A program made the position numbers and the translations under genes. Positions 22,363 to 34,600 of a stretch of 64,000 nt of DNA are shown one piece after another. The notes under the pieces are model-generated. The model saw only the letters and a list, made by a program, of their open reading frames with translations. It did no database searches and was not told the origin of the DNA. The stretch spans positions 179,020,168 through 179,084,167 of the forward strand of contig NC_091128.1 of assembly GCF_040183065.1 (NCBI RefSeq), written 5' to 3'. The number at the start of each line of letters is the position of its first letter. Within the stretch, counting starts at the first letter, position 1. This stretch comes from Periplaneta americana. Lineage: Eukaryota > Arthropoda > Insecta > Blattodea > Blattidae.

Positions 22363-23266
22363 GTGGATAAGGAAGGATATGAAACGAACTTCGACCTCTG
22401 TGTCTTGAATGACGAAGTGATTAAACAAGACATTGCAGATGACACAAGTATAGTAATTACAGCTAATAACTCCAACACATTCCAATCGTCAACAGAGAAA
22501 ATTCTCTTCAAAATATCTGACTGGTTCTTAGTCAATAATTGGTATTAAATTGTAACAAAACTAACATAATTCAATTTAAATCCTGTCCAAATGCAACCTC
22601 GCAAATTTCTAGCGCAATAATTAATAATAGATCCCTATTAGAAACAACGACAACCAAATTTCTTGGCTTAAAAATCGATAATGTGTTAAATTGGAAAAAT
22701 AACATTAAAGAAATTACCCCCAAACTAAATTCAGCTTGTTTTGCTATTAGATCTATGCAAAAGATAGTAAATATCAATGCCTTAAAAACAATATACTTTG
22801 CATACTTCCACTCGGTAATGAGTTTTGGAATAATATTCTGGGGAAATTCCACAGATAGTAACAATATATTTCTATTACAAAAAAGAGTAATTAGAATAAT
22901 AGTAGGTGCCAAATCTAGGGAATCGTGTAGGACTATTTTAAAAAAAACTACAAATAATGCCCATGGCTTGTCAGTACATCTTTTCATTAATAATCTTCCT
23001 CGTATGTAATCGTGAAAACTTTGTAAATAATTCAACAGTTCATAGCATAAATACACGTCAAAAAATGACTTTCATACTCCATCGGCAAGTCTATCGTGCT
23101 ATCAAAAAGGAGTGCGTTATATGGCAGTAAAAATTTTTAATAGCCTCCCTATCGATATAAAAAATGAAACTCAAAACATAAAATTATTTAGGGCCAAATT
23201 AAAGAAGTACCTAATTTCTCACGCCTTCTATTCTGTAGGTGAATTCATGACATTCAATAACGCTTA
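22363..23266 (+). pseudogene. LINE reverse transcriptase C-terminal part, frameshifted
   Basis: The first frame (22363-22548) carries ADDTSIVITANNSNTFQ, the RT catalytic box, and SDWFLVNN. A frameshift at about 22540 moves the sense to the frame 22539-23009 with [49 protein letters not shown] and [18 protein letters not shown] second shift near 22945 (an extra A in a run) breaks the last part, which continues to about 23260. Order and motifs are those of a Jockey/CR1-group RT. Confidence 0.85.
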
Positions 23267-23439
23267 ATGAAATTGATACTAAAACTATGTGTTGTACTAG
23301 TAGACTATATTGTAAATCTCGTCTGTATATATTTGATCTAGACTGTGACTATAAATTAAGATTTTATAATAGTATTAAGTTTTTTGACTTGTTCCGTATT
23401 CTAGCTGTAAAGCAATGTATGAATACCATGGAGGTTAAT

Positions 23440-23493
23440 AAATACAATACAATACAATACAATACAATACAATACAATACAATACAATACAAT
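23440..23493. repeat. (AATAC)n tail
   Basis: About 11 perfect AATAC units. It is the LINE tail. Confidence 0.9.
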
Positions 23494-23827
23494 GCATCGA
23501 TCGAGCCTTCCTGCCCACTGGGGAAATAGACTGACGACTATGTTTTTTCTCTTCACTTACAGATGTTACCAAAGCCCTTTCAGATTAAGTTTTGTACATC
23601 ACCATCACCTTAATAGAGAAATATTTTGCGACGGTCTGTAATTTACAATATTACGTACAATTCTAGTAGGTTCCATTGTTGTTTAGTCTTTAGTCAACTG
23701 TCCAAAGACATATTATGGATTTATTAATTTGTCCTACAGAATAATCTCTGTAATGATGACAATATTTGAGTCAGACCACAAAGGGTAACACTGAAGGATG
23801 AAGGTTCGATCCGGTGCTGTGGATTGA

Positions 23828-24060
23828 ATTCGGCGTAGCTCAGTGGTCAGAGCGCTTGGTACGTAGAACGTTCGATCACCGGCGCCGGCGAGAATTTTTC
23901 TGCTCAAATATTAATTGTCCAAAGACAGGTTAGTGGGAGCATAAGGCTTCACTCATGAGGCAACTAAGTCAGGTGATAATGGGATAGGGTTGTCAGGTTA
24001 GGCGCTTTTCCTCTCCACTGCATACATCGCTCACTTACAGATCTTAGGCCTACATTAATT
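23828..24060 (+). mobile_element. tRNA-derived SINE, type E, with shared GCAACTAAG module
   Basis: The head is GGCGTAGCTCAGTGGTCAGA plus box B-like ACGTTCGATCACC. The sequence GGCGCCGGCGAGAATTTTTC follows, as in the fold-back SINE at 38459-38727. The second half (ATGAGGCAACTAAGTCAGG, GATAATGGGATAGGG) recurs at 26585-26770 (minus), 36985-37070 and 37610-37680. Confidence 0.6.
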
Positions 24061-24245
24061 CATCTGTACCGGTCAGTGGACGTTAAATTTCAAGTAGTTG
24101 ATAATACGTGGGCGTCAGCGTATTAAAAAGCATTACAACCTTTCTGCCATCACCTTGCTTCCCCACCTCAAACGTGACGTTGCACAGAGGCAGAGATAAA
24201 ATATAAGATCTGTGACATATTACTAGGTTTAATTATACGTACTTG
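24061..24245. other. Unassigned spacer
   Basis: Short spacer between a SINE and the fold-back element; nothing recognised. Confidence 0.3.
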
Positions 24246-24770
24246 CACTGTGTGAAGCCTAAGTAATGTTATTAATTTCAAGGGGTTTTTCTTTGTGATG
24301 CTTCAAACAAATTTTACTACAATTTTTCTGTTTTTTGCTTTCCTTTCGAGATAAATTTGTTTTCTACAAAACATTTCACAGCGTGTTTTGGAAAAGTCAT
24401 TGATTTAATTCCCAATATGCCCAGTCAATTTAAGAGAGCAGTATATTGTAATAATAAATGATTGAAAGAATTTTCGTTTTTCCTTTAAACGTGCAAAAAT
24501 TTGATCCGAACAAATGTAACTTTGTAAAATTCCTTTCCACAACGAAAAGTTACATTTGTTCGGATCAGATTTCTGCATATTTAAAGGACAAAAGTAAAAT
24601 TCTTTCAATCATTTATTATCATAAAAAACACTATGAAATATTTAATATAAAACCATTTTTATCTCGAAAAGGAAGCGAAAACGAATAAAACTGTATTAAA
24701 CTTTTTTGTTTGAAATATTTCAAAGAATAACCCCCTCAAATTAATAACATTACTTACGGTTCACCCTGTA
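24246..24770. repeat. Fold-back element (long imperfect palindrome)
   Basis: Practically the whole 525 bp folds on itself. The outer arms are CCTAAGTAATGTTATTAATT on the left and, reversed, CCGTAAGTAATGTTATTAAT on the right. The inner arms are TAAATGATTGAAAGAATTTT and GATCCGAACAAATGTAACTT with reversed partners, around a loop near 24524-24544. The right end reversed begins TACAGGGTGAA. The paired frames on the two strands are a consequence of the palindrome. Confidence 0.8.
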
Positions 24771-25022
24771 TTTAAGCCTTAAGATTTACCTGAAGAATTT
24801 TTAGATTGGAAGAATAGCAATCACTCTTTTTAAAAAATATTTTTTTGGAAATAAAATATAGTCAATGAGGTTTAATTTTAACCAGGCCTGGGCACTAACA
24901 CTTCAACCTAGTCACTGCAGACTACCTCTTAACTTCCCATCCACCTTCCCCGGCCGAGACGGTAATGTTTTAGTCCGATATGAGTAAACAGGAAGGTAAC
25001 CATTGCTCAGTGATGGATTGTA

Positions 25023-26021
25023 CAGGGACATCGCTTTATTTTTACTAACATTTTTAACATTAACCTGCCTATACTCGGAAACACTGTTATCCCCCTTCCA
25101 TTACAGGAGTTTGGAGTTGCTAGTGCAATATGTAAACAAATCATTTTACTAGCTATAGGAGGAGAGAAAAGTAGTGTATCCATTTATGTTACAGGAAAAT
25201 ACAGTATTACGACTTTCAGTTTGGTCATTACTTTACAGTATTTTATCAAAATAACAGTAGAATAGTAACAATTTTTTTTCACAAACTCAAGTCTTCAGGC
25301 GGTTATATACATTATGTAATGTCTACTTTATTCAGCATATTACTAACCGAATTTATTCCTGAGAATTTTGTGAGCACTTCCGTAAGAAAGCCCAATTTCT
25401 ACAGCTAACTTCTTGACCGACGTATTAGGACCTCGCTGCATCCTTTCTCTAGCATCTTCTGTTACCTTTGTTGGCCATCTTACACTTTTCTTCCTTTCTG
25501 TACACTCTGTTGCTCTAAATTTATCTACCAGATTAATGACATTTCTACGAAAATATTCCGTAAAGATATAATCAGGAAATCGTGAAAAAAAAAAAAACTG
25601 TTGTTCACATTCGGTTATATTGTAATTCCAGTTTCCATCATCGTACTTCATACCTACAAACAGTAAAACAAAACTCTTGTTTAAATAATGCTGTTAAGTA
25701 CCGTACCATATTATAGGGTGCCGTACTTTCGGTAACTCTAATCTTCACTTGTGCTCAGTCCACACAGATAAATTCAGTTATGCTACACATCATACTTGTG
25801 TGAAAATAAACTTCAATAATATAAGTTTTTTCGTCTATATAAAATGCAACATATTTCTGAAACACACTGTACTCTGTACTGTTTATTTCACTGCTAGCAA
25901 CAGCGGCCGTAAATTTGTGTGACTGACGTTAGCAAGGACATTAGTGAAAGGGGTGGGAGTCAAGTACATTTAGAAACGCAAGTACAATAAAAATTGAAGT
26001 AAAAATAAATTGATGTCCCTG
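25023..26021 (-). mobile_element. Mariner-like element, copy 3, with HTH remnant
   Basis: TA at 25021-25022 and 26022-26023. The ends are CAGGGACATCGCTTTATTTT on the left and, reversed, CAGGGACATCAATTTATTTT on the right. It contains a transposon-type HTH reading frame on the minus strand but no DDE catalytic part, so it is an internally deleted derivative. Confidence 0.8.
25343..25651 (-). pseudogene. Transposon helix-turn-helix protein fragment (DUF4817-like)
   Basis: About 100 residues. The first half (TECEQQFFFFSRFPDYIFTE, NVINLVDKFRATECTE) fits the HTH region often found at the front of mariner-like proteins in insects. It is followed by VTEDARERMQRGPNTSVKKL and VEIGLSYGSAHKILRN, a second HTH in which serine-rich SVRKLA-x-x-x-GLS-x-GT is usual. 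The catalytic domain is missing. This part would bind the element's ends. Assignment as DUF4817/mariner is from memory of the motif pattern. Confidence 0.65.
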
Positions 26022-26023
26022 TA

Positions 26024-26584
26024 TAAGGCAGACATCACAGCTTTTACGAACTTTCGGCTCTCTCTGCTCGCTGAAATCCATCACTGATGCACAGTCCCTT
26101 ACTGTGCGAAAAGGACATGGGCGGCGGTTTGTTTGCTCCTTTTCACCTCCCCTTTATGACCAGAGCTGATTTTAACTTTATGTAATGCAAAAATAATATT
26201 ATATTATGATATCTGCTCTGCTCCTGGTACAAACTCACTTGTTAAAGAAGACCCAGCCATTGATAGTTAATAAAAGCGATTACATTCTATTTCCAGAAGT
26301 TACTGATTATGCTGCGATACAGAAAATTGTCTAAGGATTTAGATGCAGTTAGAAAGGCAGGCAGACGTGGCAAAGGTGGACAGAAAACGTGTGTGAAACT
26401 CCAGAAATCCTTTTTTTCCAGGATCATTCCATTATCTTCCTATGCTTTGTATAGTAAAGAAGAGGGAAACTTTTATATTGACAGAAATTTAATTAACATG
26501 TCCGCACTGACTGACGTTAAGCACGTAAAATGAGCGCAATAAACAAATTATTAGAACTGATAAAATTATTCTATTAACTCCTTC
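26024..26584. other. No gene recognised
   Basis: A 74-residue frame at 26309-26533 is rich in basic residues at its start, but I cannot tie it to a family. It has no splice or repeat support. Confidence 0.35.
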
Positions 26585-26770
26585 ATTACCTCTGATTGAG
26601 GTTCTGGCTGATATGTACATCTATTATCAGGCAGTACATCTCACTTGACGATATGTGTCAGAGGAAGAACTGGCCATCCTAGCCCATTATCTCCAGGCTT
26701 AGTTGCCTCATGAGTGATATATTATTGATACCACTTGTGAGATTCAGACCTGTCTTCGGACAGTTCTTCA
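26585..26770 (-). repeat. Dispersed repeat, GCAACTAAG family, minus strand
   Basis: Reversed, it reads ...CCGAAGACAGGTCTGAATCT ... ATGAGGCAACTAAGCCTGGA ... GGGCTAGGATGGCCAGTTCT. Parts recur at 23930-24050, 36985-37070 and 37610-37680. Probably a SINE or LINE fragment. Confidence 0.6.
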
Positions 26771-26776
26771 TGCTGA

Positions 26777-27909
26777 TGAGCTATTCCATCTCAAATCGAC
26801 CGAAATATAGAGAAAATTGACCTTGCAATTTCTAAATACAATTAAACTTTTTTTTGTGCGTAGAGAACTGTGATACAATGCTTTGTGCAAAGTTTGAGGC
26901 ATCAGAACTTCATAGTGTTTAAATTAAAAATATTTAAATTTATCGTATTTTCATAAAATTTGCAAATTTAAACTGTTGTAGCTCCGAGACCCTTTCACCC
27001 AATGATCAAAATAATGGTTTATTTTGATGCTGAGAAATTAAAGTTTATATTGACATTTAAACAGATTTTCTTACTTTATATGGAAATGAAGAAATTTAGA
27101 TTTTTCCTCATTAAGACGCCTTTGCCAAGGAAAAATTATTTTAAAAATATATAATTAGATTCCGCATTGAAAGTACAAATAAACACATATTTTTTACTGA
27201 TGGCACGTTAATAAGAAAGTATTGAAAAATCAAATAAAGAAAATAAATAGTATGCGCGTGAACTAACCAGCTGACTGTGAGGCGGGAGCTAGCCGAGGTA
27301 AGCAAAGCCAGTAGACATAAACACGTGATGTGTCGTCTAGCAGTCATGACTGTGCTAGCTTTATCACAAGTTTTCATAAACACAGGAGTACAATGACGCC
27401 CAACGCTCGCTTATCTTCAGCTCTCGGCCAGTGCGTGCGGTACTGCGCCGTTCAAGTCTAGGCGCGTGAAAATAATCTATTTAATACCCTCGAAACTTAT
27501 TGCCGAGCCACTAACCAAACAATGCCGAATCCCTCTTAATAATGCAAGGTCTTTTCTCAATATTTTGTTACATTTTTACAAATGGCCTAAAAGCAAGTAA
27601 AATCAGATTATCTGTCTCTCTGTATACAATAAAAATAAGGATTACTTAACATAATCTACCAAATGTCAGCTTCAAAATGAGCTCTCGTTCAATGTTCTGC
27701 AGTAAATGGTTCCAGAGTTCTGAGCACTGAAAGAGGCTTGTTTTTATAAAATACGCTAAATTTGTCGCTCAATAATACGAAAACCGTTTGACTTTCGATA
27801 GTATATTTTTGAAAATGCACTGTCCTCAGCACCTTGTATAAATAGAGAAAAAAATTAGAGTATAAAAGAAATGCGAGGTTTTTTACTGATCGATTTCATA
27901 TGGAATAGA
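26777..27909 (+). mobile_element. TIR element of 1.13 kb, family GG-CTATTCCAT, copy 1
   Basis: The left end AGCTATTCCATCTCAAATCG and the reversed right end GTCTATTCCATATGAAATCG form terminal inverted repeats of about 20 bp. The inverted copy at 30273-31402 matches along its whole length with point differences and small indels. The central part is GC-rich (AGCTAGCCGAGG..., CGCCGTTCAAGTCTAGGCGC). CTGAT flanks both ends of this copy and may be the duplication. No transposase motif is visible. Confidence 0.75.
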
Positions 27910-28497
27910 CCTGATGTTCTTCAACATGTAATGCTACAGTCTGTCATTGAGCCACTTGTCTTCGCTAGGGAATTCTCTTCCTGGTAACAGATAAGGCACG
28001 GAAGTCTACCAGATTAGCAGTCTGTCTGATATCGGGTATTGCCCAGGATTGCGTCCACAACACGGAACTCCCCACGCTGCTGGACCCATTCAGTTCACTT
28101 TGTACAGCCTTCTTCCTTCCTGCACTTCTTCGAATGCGCATTTCTTATGTTTACACATTTCTCATTTTCGTCATATTGTTTTACAAATGCAGTACACATG
28201 AGGACAACGATCTTTATACCGAATATAGGACAGAAATATTAGGATGTAGCAACAGAGAAATTTCAACATTTTCACGAACACACACTCTACGTTGCTTGCA
28301 GTCAAGCGACTGTCGTCCGTTGGACACGTGCAAAACAACAAGTTGTTTCTGTACATTCCTTAATTTTGTATAACACTGTAGTGAATTTTAATTAGCCTAA
28401 TTTAGAACTGTTTAATTTATCTTCTAAATAATCTGACCACTTACAGTATCGTGCAAATCTCAATTCAAATGCTCTAATTTATTAACCGTTGACTTTT

Positions 28498-28725
28498 TGG
28501 GCGCTATTCATAGACATTTCGCTAGCCCGCGCTACGAGCGTGCTAAACTAGCCCGGCTATCGACTGATTACTTGTACAGGATTCATATCATATCATATCA
28601 TATCATATCATATCATATCATATCATATCATATCATATCATATCATATATCTCGCTAACACTGGTTTATGAATACGAAATCATCCACCGGAAGCCCGCGC
28701 TAAGAATGTCTATGAATATGGCCCT
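28498..28725. mobile_element. Short TIR element (MITE), copy 2, with expanded microsatellite
   Basis: The left end GGGCGCTATTCATAGACATT and the reversed right end GGGCCATATTCATAGACATT are near-perfect inverted repeats. The inside is the copy at 6916-7106, except that a single CATATC region there has grown here into about 14 ATCAT units (28580-28648). Confidence 0.8.
28580..28648. repeat. (ATCAT)n microsatellite inside MITE
   Basis: A perfect pentanucleotide run within the MITE. Copy 1 of the element has only the seed sequence. Confidence 0.9.
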
Positions 28726-28729
28726 ACAT

Positions 28730-29405
28730 TATCATCACGGAATATTTTCTGCCCAAGGGCAGGTCTTTCACTGCAAACCCAGCATTCTCCAATTTTTCTA
28801 CTTTTTCTGTCTTCCTCTTAGACTCTGCATATGATCCATAAATCTTAATGTTGTCTATCATCTGATATCTTCTTCTGGCTCGAACATTCTACCGTTCACC
28901 ATTCCCTTCAGTACATCCTTCAGTAACATTAACGCAAATGGCAGTAACTTCTCGACAAATCATTTTGTCGACTGTTTACACCAAAACAGAGATAGTATTA
29001 TCTACAGAATAACGATTTCACAAAAAACTTATTCAGGTAATTTTAGAGAAACCCGAATTATGTTGAACAATAGTATTAACGTGTTCCTAACCGTTCACGG
29101 AGTAACGTCACTGCTAACACCGCCACTGATCCTGAGCCCAGGAATGGCTGCATTGCGACGAGTTGAATCACCTGATATATTTCGAAAATATAGTCTACAG
29201 TAGCGGCAACATAAACTGCACTGAAATAATTTGCATGATATGTACTCGTATTATCAATTTCTGTATATATCACAACTGATTCAATTGTTTATGCCTTAAA
29301 TTTAATTAACTTGTTTTGTATTATACATATAGCTCAACTGATGAATGATCGTTTGCGTTTGTAAATTTAATAATCTGATTGGCTATGTATTGTATATTTT
29401 TAGTA
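28730..29405. other. No gene recognised
   Basis: AT-rich. Nothing identified. Confidence 0.35.
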
Positions 29406-29407
29406 GA

Positions 29408-29890
29408 GCCATCGATGTAGCTCAGTCGGCAGACTCGCTGGGCTGCTGATCCGGAGCTGCGTTCGGGCTTGGGTTGGATCCCCCTTTGGTCTTTGGTTTC
29501 TTCCGAGGTTTTCCACAGCCGGATGATCTAGGGCGAGTCCTCGGCATCAACCCCTTTGATTTGATTACCTGGTTGGGTTTTTCCGAGGTTTTCCCCAACC
29601 AAAAGGCAAATGCCGGGTAATCTTTTGGCGAACCCTCGGACCTCACCTCAACTCACTGCATCTCGCCAAAATATTGTAAAAAAATTTGCACAAAATTGTA
29701 AAAATTGTACAAAATTACTAAATTGTAAAACTGTAAAAATTTGTAAAAATTGTAATTGTAATATTGTAATACAGTATTTAGACTTGTTCCACATCATAAA
29801 GCTTCATTGCTCATGTAAGACCTATGGAATATAATAAATGAATGAATGAATGAATGAATGAATGAATGAATGAATGAATGAATGAATGAA
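29408..29890 (+). mobile_element. tRNA-derived SINE, type D, with (AATG)n tail
   Basis: The head contains GATGTAGCTCAGTCGGCAGA (box A-like) and GGGCTTGGGTTGGATCC (box B-like). The body repeats TTTTTCCGAGGTTTTCC with CCAACCAAAAGGCAAATGCC, then CGAACCCTCGGACCTCACC. The 3' part (GACTTGTTCCACATCATAAA, CCTATGGAATATAATAAATG) looks like a LINE end used for retrotransposition, followed by about 13 AATG units. Confidence 0.75.
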
Positions 29891-30272
29891 CCACCTTTCC
29901 ACCTCTTTAAAGCTGCTATGTGATAGTAAAATAAACATTGCTGATGTCATATTATGTATTCATTTGCTTCTGTGACGAGAGATTGTGCAGAAACAGCAGT
30001 GATTGTGATTATAATCATAGTTTATGTACTTTTGTACGTAATGGTAAAACTGTAGCATTTTTTCTCAGAATGTTGTAGCCTAGGCAACATAAAATGAAAA
30101 AAAAAAAAACAAAAACAAAAGTATATAGACATTTAAGAAATTTGTCATTTCGTAGGAAAGAAACATACCAATCAGACCCTCTACATGCAACTATCTTTAA
30201 TTGTAATAATGTTTCAATATTTTGTAGGTTCTCCATGAGTTTCAATAACTGCTCTGCACTTATTATGCATAC

Positions 30273-31402
30273 GGGCTATTCCATATGAAATCGATCAGTA
30301 AAAAATCTCGCATTTTTTATACTCTAATTTTTTCCCTACTTATACAAAGAGCTGCGGGGAGTGCATTTTCAAAAATATACTATCGAAAGTCAAACGGTTT
30401 TCGTATTATTGGGCGACAAATTTAGCGTATTTTATAAAAACAAGCCTCTTTCAGCGCTCAGAACTCTGGAACCATTTACTGCAGAACATTGAACGAGAGT
30501 TCATTTTGAAGCTGACATTTGGTAGGTTATGTTAAGAAGTAATCCTTATTTTTATTGTATACAGAGAGACAGATAATCTGATTTTACTTGCTTTTTGGCC
30601 ATTTGTAAAAATTTAAAAAAATATTGAGAAAAAATCTTGCATTATTAAGTGGGATTCGGCATTGTTTGCTTAGTGGCACGGCAATAAGTTTCGAGGGTAT
30701 TAAATAGATTATTTTCACACGCCTAGACTTGAACGGCGCAGTACCGCACGCACTGGCCGAGAGCTGATGATAGGCGAGCGTTGGGCTCATTTTACTCCCG
30801 TGTTTATGAAAACCTGTGATAAAGCTAGCACAGCCATGACTGCTAGACGACACATCACGTGTTTATGTCTCCTGGCCTTGCTTGCCCAGGCTAGCTCCCG
30901 TCTCACAGTCAGCTGGTTAGTTCACGCGCGTACTATTTATTTTCTTTATTTGATTTTTCAATACTTTCTTATCAACGTACCATAAGTAAAAAATATGTGT
31001 TTATTTGTACTTTCAATGAGGAATCTAGCTATATATTTTTAAAATAATTTTTCCTTGGCAAAGGCGTCTTAATGAAGTAAAATCTAAATTTCTCCATTTC
31101 CATAAAAAGTAAGAAAATGTTTAAATGTCAATATAAACTTAAATTTCTCAGCATCAAAATAAACCATGATTTTGATCATTGGGTGAAAGGGTTTCGGAGC
31201 CACAACAGTTTAAAGTTGCTAATTTTATGAAAATACGATAAATTTAAATATTTTTAATTTAAACACTATGAAGTTCTGATGCCTCAAACTTTGCACAAAG
31301 CATTGTATCATAGTTGTCTACGGACAGAAAAAGTTTTATTGTATTTAGAAATTGTAAGGTCAATTTTCTCTATATTTCGGTCGATTTGAGATGGAATAGC
31401 TC
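30273..31402 (-). mobile_element. TIR element of 1.13 kb, copy 2 (inverted)
   Basis: The reverse complement of 26777-27909. It starts GGGCTATTCCATATGAAATC and ends, reversed, GAGCTATTCCATCTCAAATC. Together with copy 1 it forms an inverted pair separated by 2.36 kb. The target duplication is unclear; flanks TTATTATGCAT and TTACTGTGTAT are similar but not identical. Confidence 0.75.
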
Positions 31403-31417
31403 TTACTGTGTATGAGA

Positions 31418-31648
31418 TCAAAGTTCATTGCACTCTACCACACGTGGTTCATACTTCTTGCAATGTTTTCTTGTTATTGGGCTTCTGTAAAATTTTGACT
31501 CCAGCATAATACAACAATTCTGAATACAGTTGAGATCAGGGCTATTCCCAGGCCGTAGTAGACACAGAGCAAACAGGGTGATTTTCCACACTACGTTTGT
31601 TCCTCCAGATAAGGTAGTCCAGTCACAAGAAGATGCAATATTACGCAA
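31418..31648 (-). pseudogene. Tc1-like transposase C-terminal remnant
   Basis: The minus-strand frame contains PGNSPDLNCIQNCCIMLESK, corresponding to the Tc1/mariner block W-P-x-x-SPDLN-P-I-E-N-x-W-x-x-L that carries the last catalytic acidic region. It is preceded by VVWKITLFALCLL. The usual E-N-x-W residues have changed (Q, C), and the rest of the enzyme is missing. It lies directly beside the 1.13-kb TIR element copy 2. Confidence 0.65.
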
Positions 31649-31654
31649 TAGAAA

Positions 31655-34600
31655 TGCAACACATCAACAAACATTGTGGGTGCACACTACCTGCTATTCA
31701 ATGGAATAAATTTACTCCCCACTCTGCCAAGTACAAAATTTACACATTTTGAAGGATGATGCAATAATTTATGTTGCCGTTATAATCCGCCATGAGCGAA
31801 TCTGTTCTTACACAGAATTACAGAATTTATAATGCTTAAGGGCAGGTGGTGATGAAAATTATTTTTCTACTCTCATTTTCACAAAGCGCGCCTTCCTGAA
31901 CAAGAACATATAATTTATCTCTCTTCATATGCGAATTTACTAAGAAATTTAAAAAAATATATATACCGGTATGAAGCAACGTGTTTGCCATACCACTTTT
32001 TTAAGTATATTTGCTGCAGTTTTCCGCAATCTATTTTTTTTTTTCACCTTTAGGTACACATAGCATGTGAACTATTAAATCTAGAGGTCTGAAACTTGCC
32101 ACACTTTTTATGAATGTACCGTTATGCTGAAACTCTGGAACGTTTAATGTAGCTTCAAACTTGAGCTAGTTTGTAAAAAATTTTATGTTGGGTTAATATT
32201 AATGTTTAGTAATAACAATTTAAACAATTATTAAATTACTAAATATTCACAAAAATAAATAATTCTATAAATTTCGTACAGATCTGAACCTATTTAAGGA
32301 GTGGTAAAAATTTGGGAGCATTGGTACAATAGTGTGTACATAGCCTACGTAATGGCATGTTTCAGCAAGTCCTTGAAAAAATACTGTTTAAAAAATATCT
32401 CACACCAAACTAATGAAGTGTCTTTAATTTCAATCAGTAAGATTTTGACTTTACACCACAGCAAAATTAGTAAAATCCTGTCTTCAATATTATAGAGTGA
32501 TAAATGTTTGTTGTGGATTCCGCATCATTTCACTGAGTGACTAAAAGTTCTAAGAAATCTCTAATATACCTTCAGTTCAGCTTAGATGCTCCTTTTGATA
32601 CGAACTGCACTGCTTTCCTCTTCATACTGTTAATCACTTTTCCGTTCTTGCCTTCAAAGACTAGATTAAATGTTTATCCACCCACTTATCCCCATCACAT
32701 TAACTCAGCATGATCTTAACAACAGCCAGAGCAAAAACCAAGAAAACGCATCGACTAATCGATCTGATCGAACCTTTATGACTCAGTTGCAATTTTTTGA
32801 CCAACAAGCAATGTCCCTGTCCCGAATCGATCTAGAAAGCAGCACGTGGTTGGTAGTGGCATTTGACCGACAAAACTGGTGTAGACAGAGTTATATCGTA
32901 CCATATTATGTCTGCATTTAATAGCAGTACTTCCGTGTTATTGTACAGTTCACCTTTAAATTTTCATCGCCAGCCTTGTAGCTTTTTCTGTAGAAAAATG
33001 TTAACCGGGGCGGTTATTCCTCACTTTATCCCTGCGAATATTGTATCCATAAACAAGAGGTTGCGCTGTATTATTCACGGTAGAAATGATCCATGCGCCG
33101 ATACCCATAACTAATCCATTCATAATTTAGGTCCCTTGTATAAAGATATATTATCAGCTTGCATTTTCACGAACATACAACAGAACATAAGAATACTGGA
33201 GGATAGAATTGCGCGAGTGAATTATCCAAAGAGATGAGAACTCGCGTGTTATTTGAATGAGACTATTTCTCGAATAATAAAAAGAAGATAACATAATTAT
33301 ATTACTATTTTATTTATTTATCGGAGCTTCCTCAAATTAGAGGCTGCCATTAGACAAAGCATACAAAACAATACAATATTTAAGTTGCTAACTTAATATA
33401 ATATGTATTTCATCGGCCGGCATGGCCTTGGCCTCCTGCAATATGAAATTCATGTAAACATTTGACAATAGCTGTAGAAATTATGATTAGTGAAACGGCG
33501 AAATTAAACAAATATTTGAGGTTATAACATTTTATTTTGAACTAGGTACTTTCATTTACGTAGTGGATTATCGACAAATGAGAACTCTTGTGATATTTGA
33601 ATAAGACTATTTCGCGAATATATTACTAAATAATTTATAAATTAAGATATTTAATACTTACATTTCCTTGCACGACCATCACGCAATATCACGGCCCACT
33701 GTATTGTGACGAATGAATATGGAAATATTTAACATCTGAACATCAGATATTAAACAAATGAACATCAGGTACGACAAGACTGTAGTTGATAGTTGGCTTT
33801 GATTGGGTAAAACTGAGTAGGCCTATATTCTTACACTCCATTGGTGCATGAACGAAAAACGTTGCGGACAAAATACATTGAACAACTGCAACACAACTAC
33901 TTGTGAAATAAATTGGATTTTTTTAAGGTCCAACTTCCAGTTCTGGGGTCCAAGTAGAGCATTCAGAAAGTCTCTACGTTTCCGATCTTCAACCAGAACA
34001 CACATCTTACGCTCTCAACATCTACTGTAGACCAGTCTGTGACTACGCTGGTCTTCCATCCTGACGACCCGTATTACATCCCTTGCCCGATGTTGATGAA
34101 ATTTGTAGTGGGGGGAAAAGGCGGACTTGCAGCTTTTCTCGCGGTACTCCCATTGCCCTCATAATTCCTCTATCACCTCAATTCTTCTATCAACTGCAAT
34201 AGTTAAAACTAGGTAGTCTCGGAGGTAGCATGAATAATAATTAATAATAAATTCTTAAATGACAAGGCGTTGACGGAAGGAGCCCAAAGAGAAGTATCGC
34301 TAAGGCTTTGTAGAGATGAGTAAAATGAAATTACAGATTTTTATTTTATATTTTAGGATATTGGTCCAATATAAAAACGTTCTTTTGACTTCATAATAAT
34401 ATGTCCTCCCTTTTCATTTTGCAAATGTGACAACCCTAAGTGCAAGGCTTGTATCGCATTGCTTGTCGCCACTTATAGAAGACAGACTTCTTTCGTAATA
34501 GGGTTCACATTCACACGAGGAGAAAAAAAAAACTTTATATTATCGATAATGTAGTCTGATACCAGGAAGCAAGTACATCTCGAACACGCGCGCTCTGAAA

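Larger units (their letters stand above)
22363..23495 (+). mobile_element. LINE 3' end, (AATAC)n-tailed family, copy 1
   Basis: The same family occurs three times in the window (also 44672-45395 and 56336-57178). All three end in a 3' UTR with CTATATTGTAAA and CTAGACTGTGACTATA, then an AATAC-type pentanucleotide tail, here about 11 units. Copy 1 is the longest and begins just before the RT catalytic box. Confidence 0.88.
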
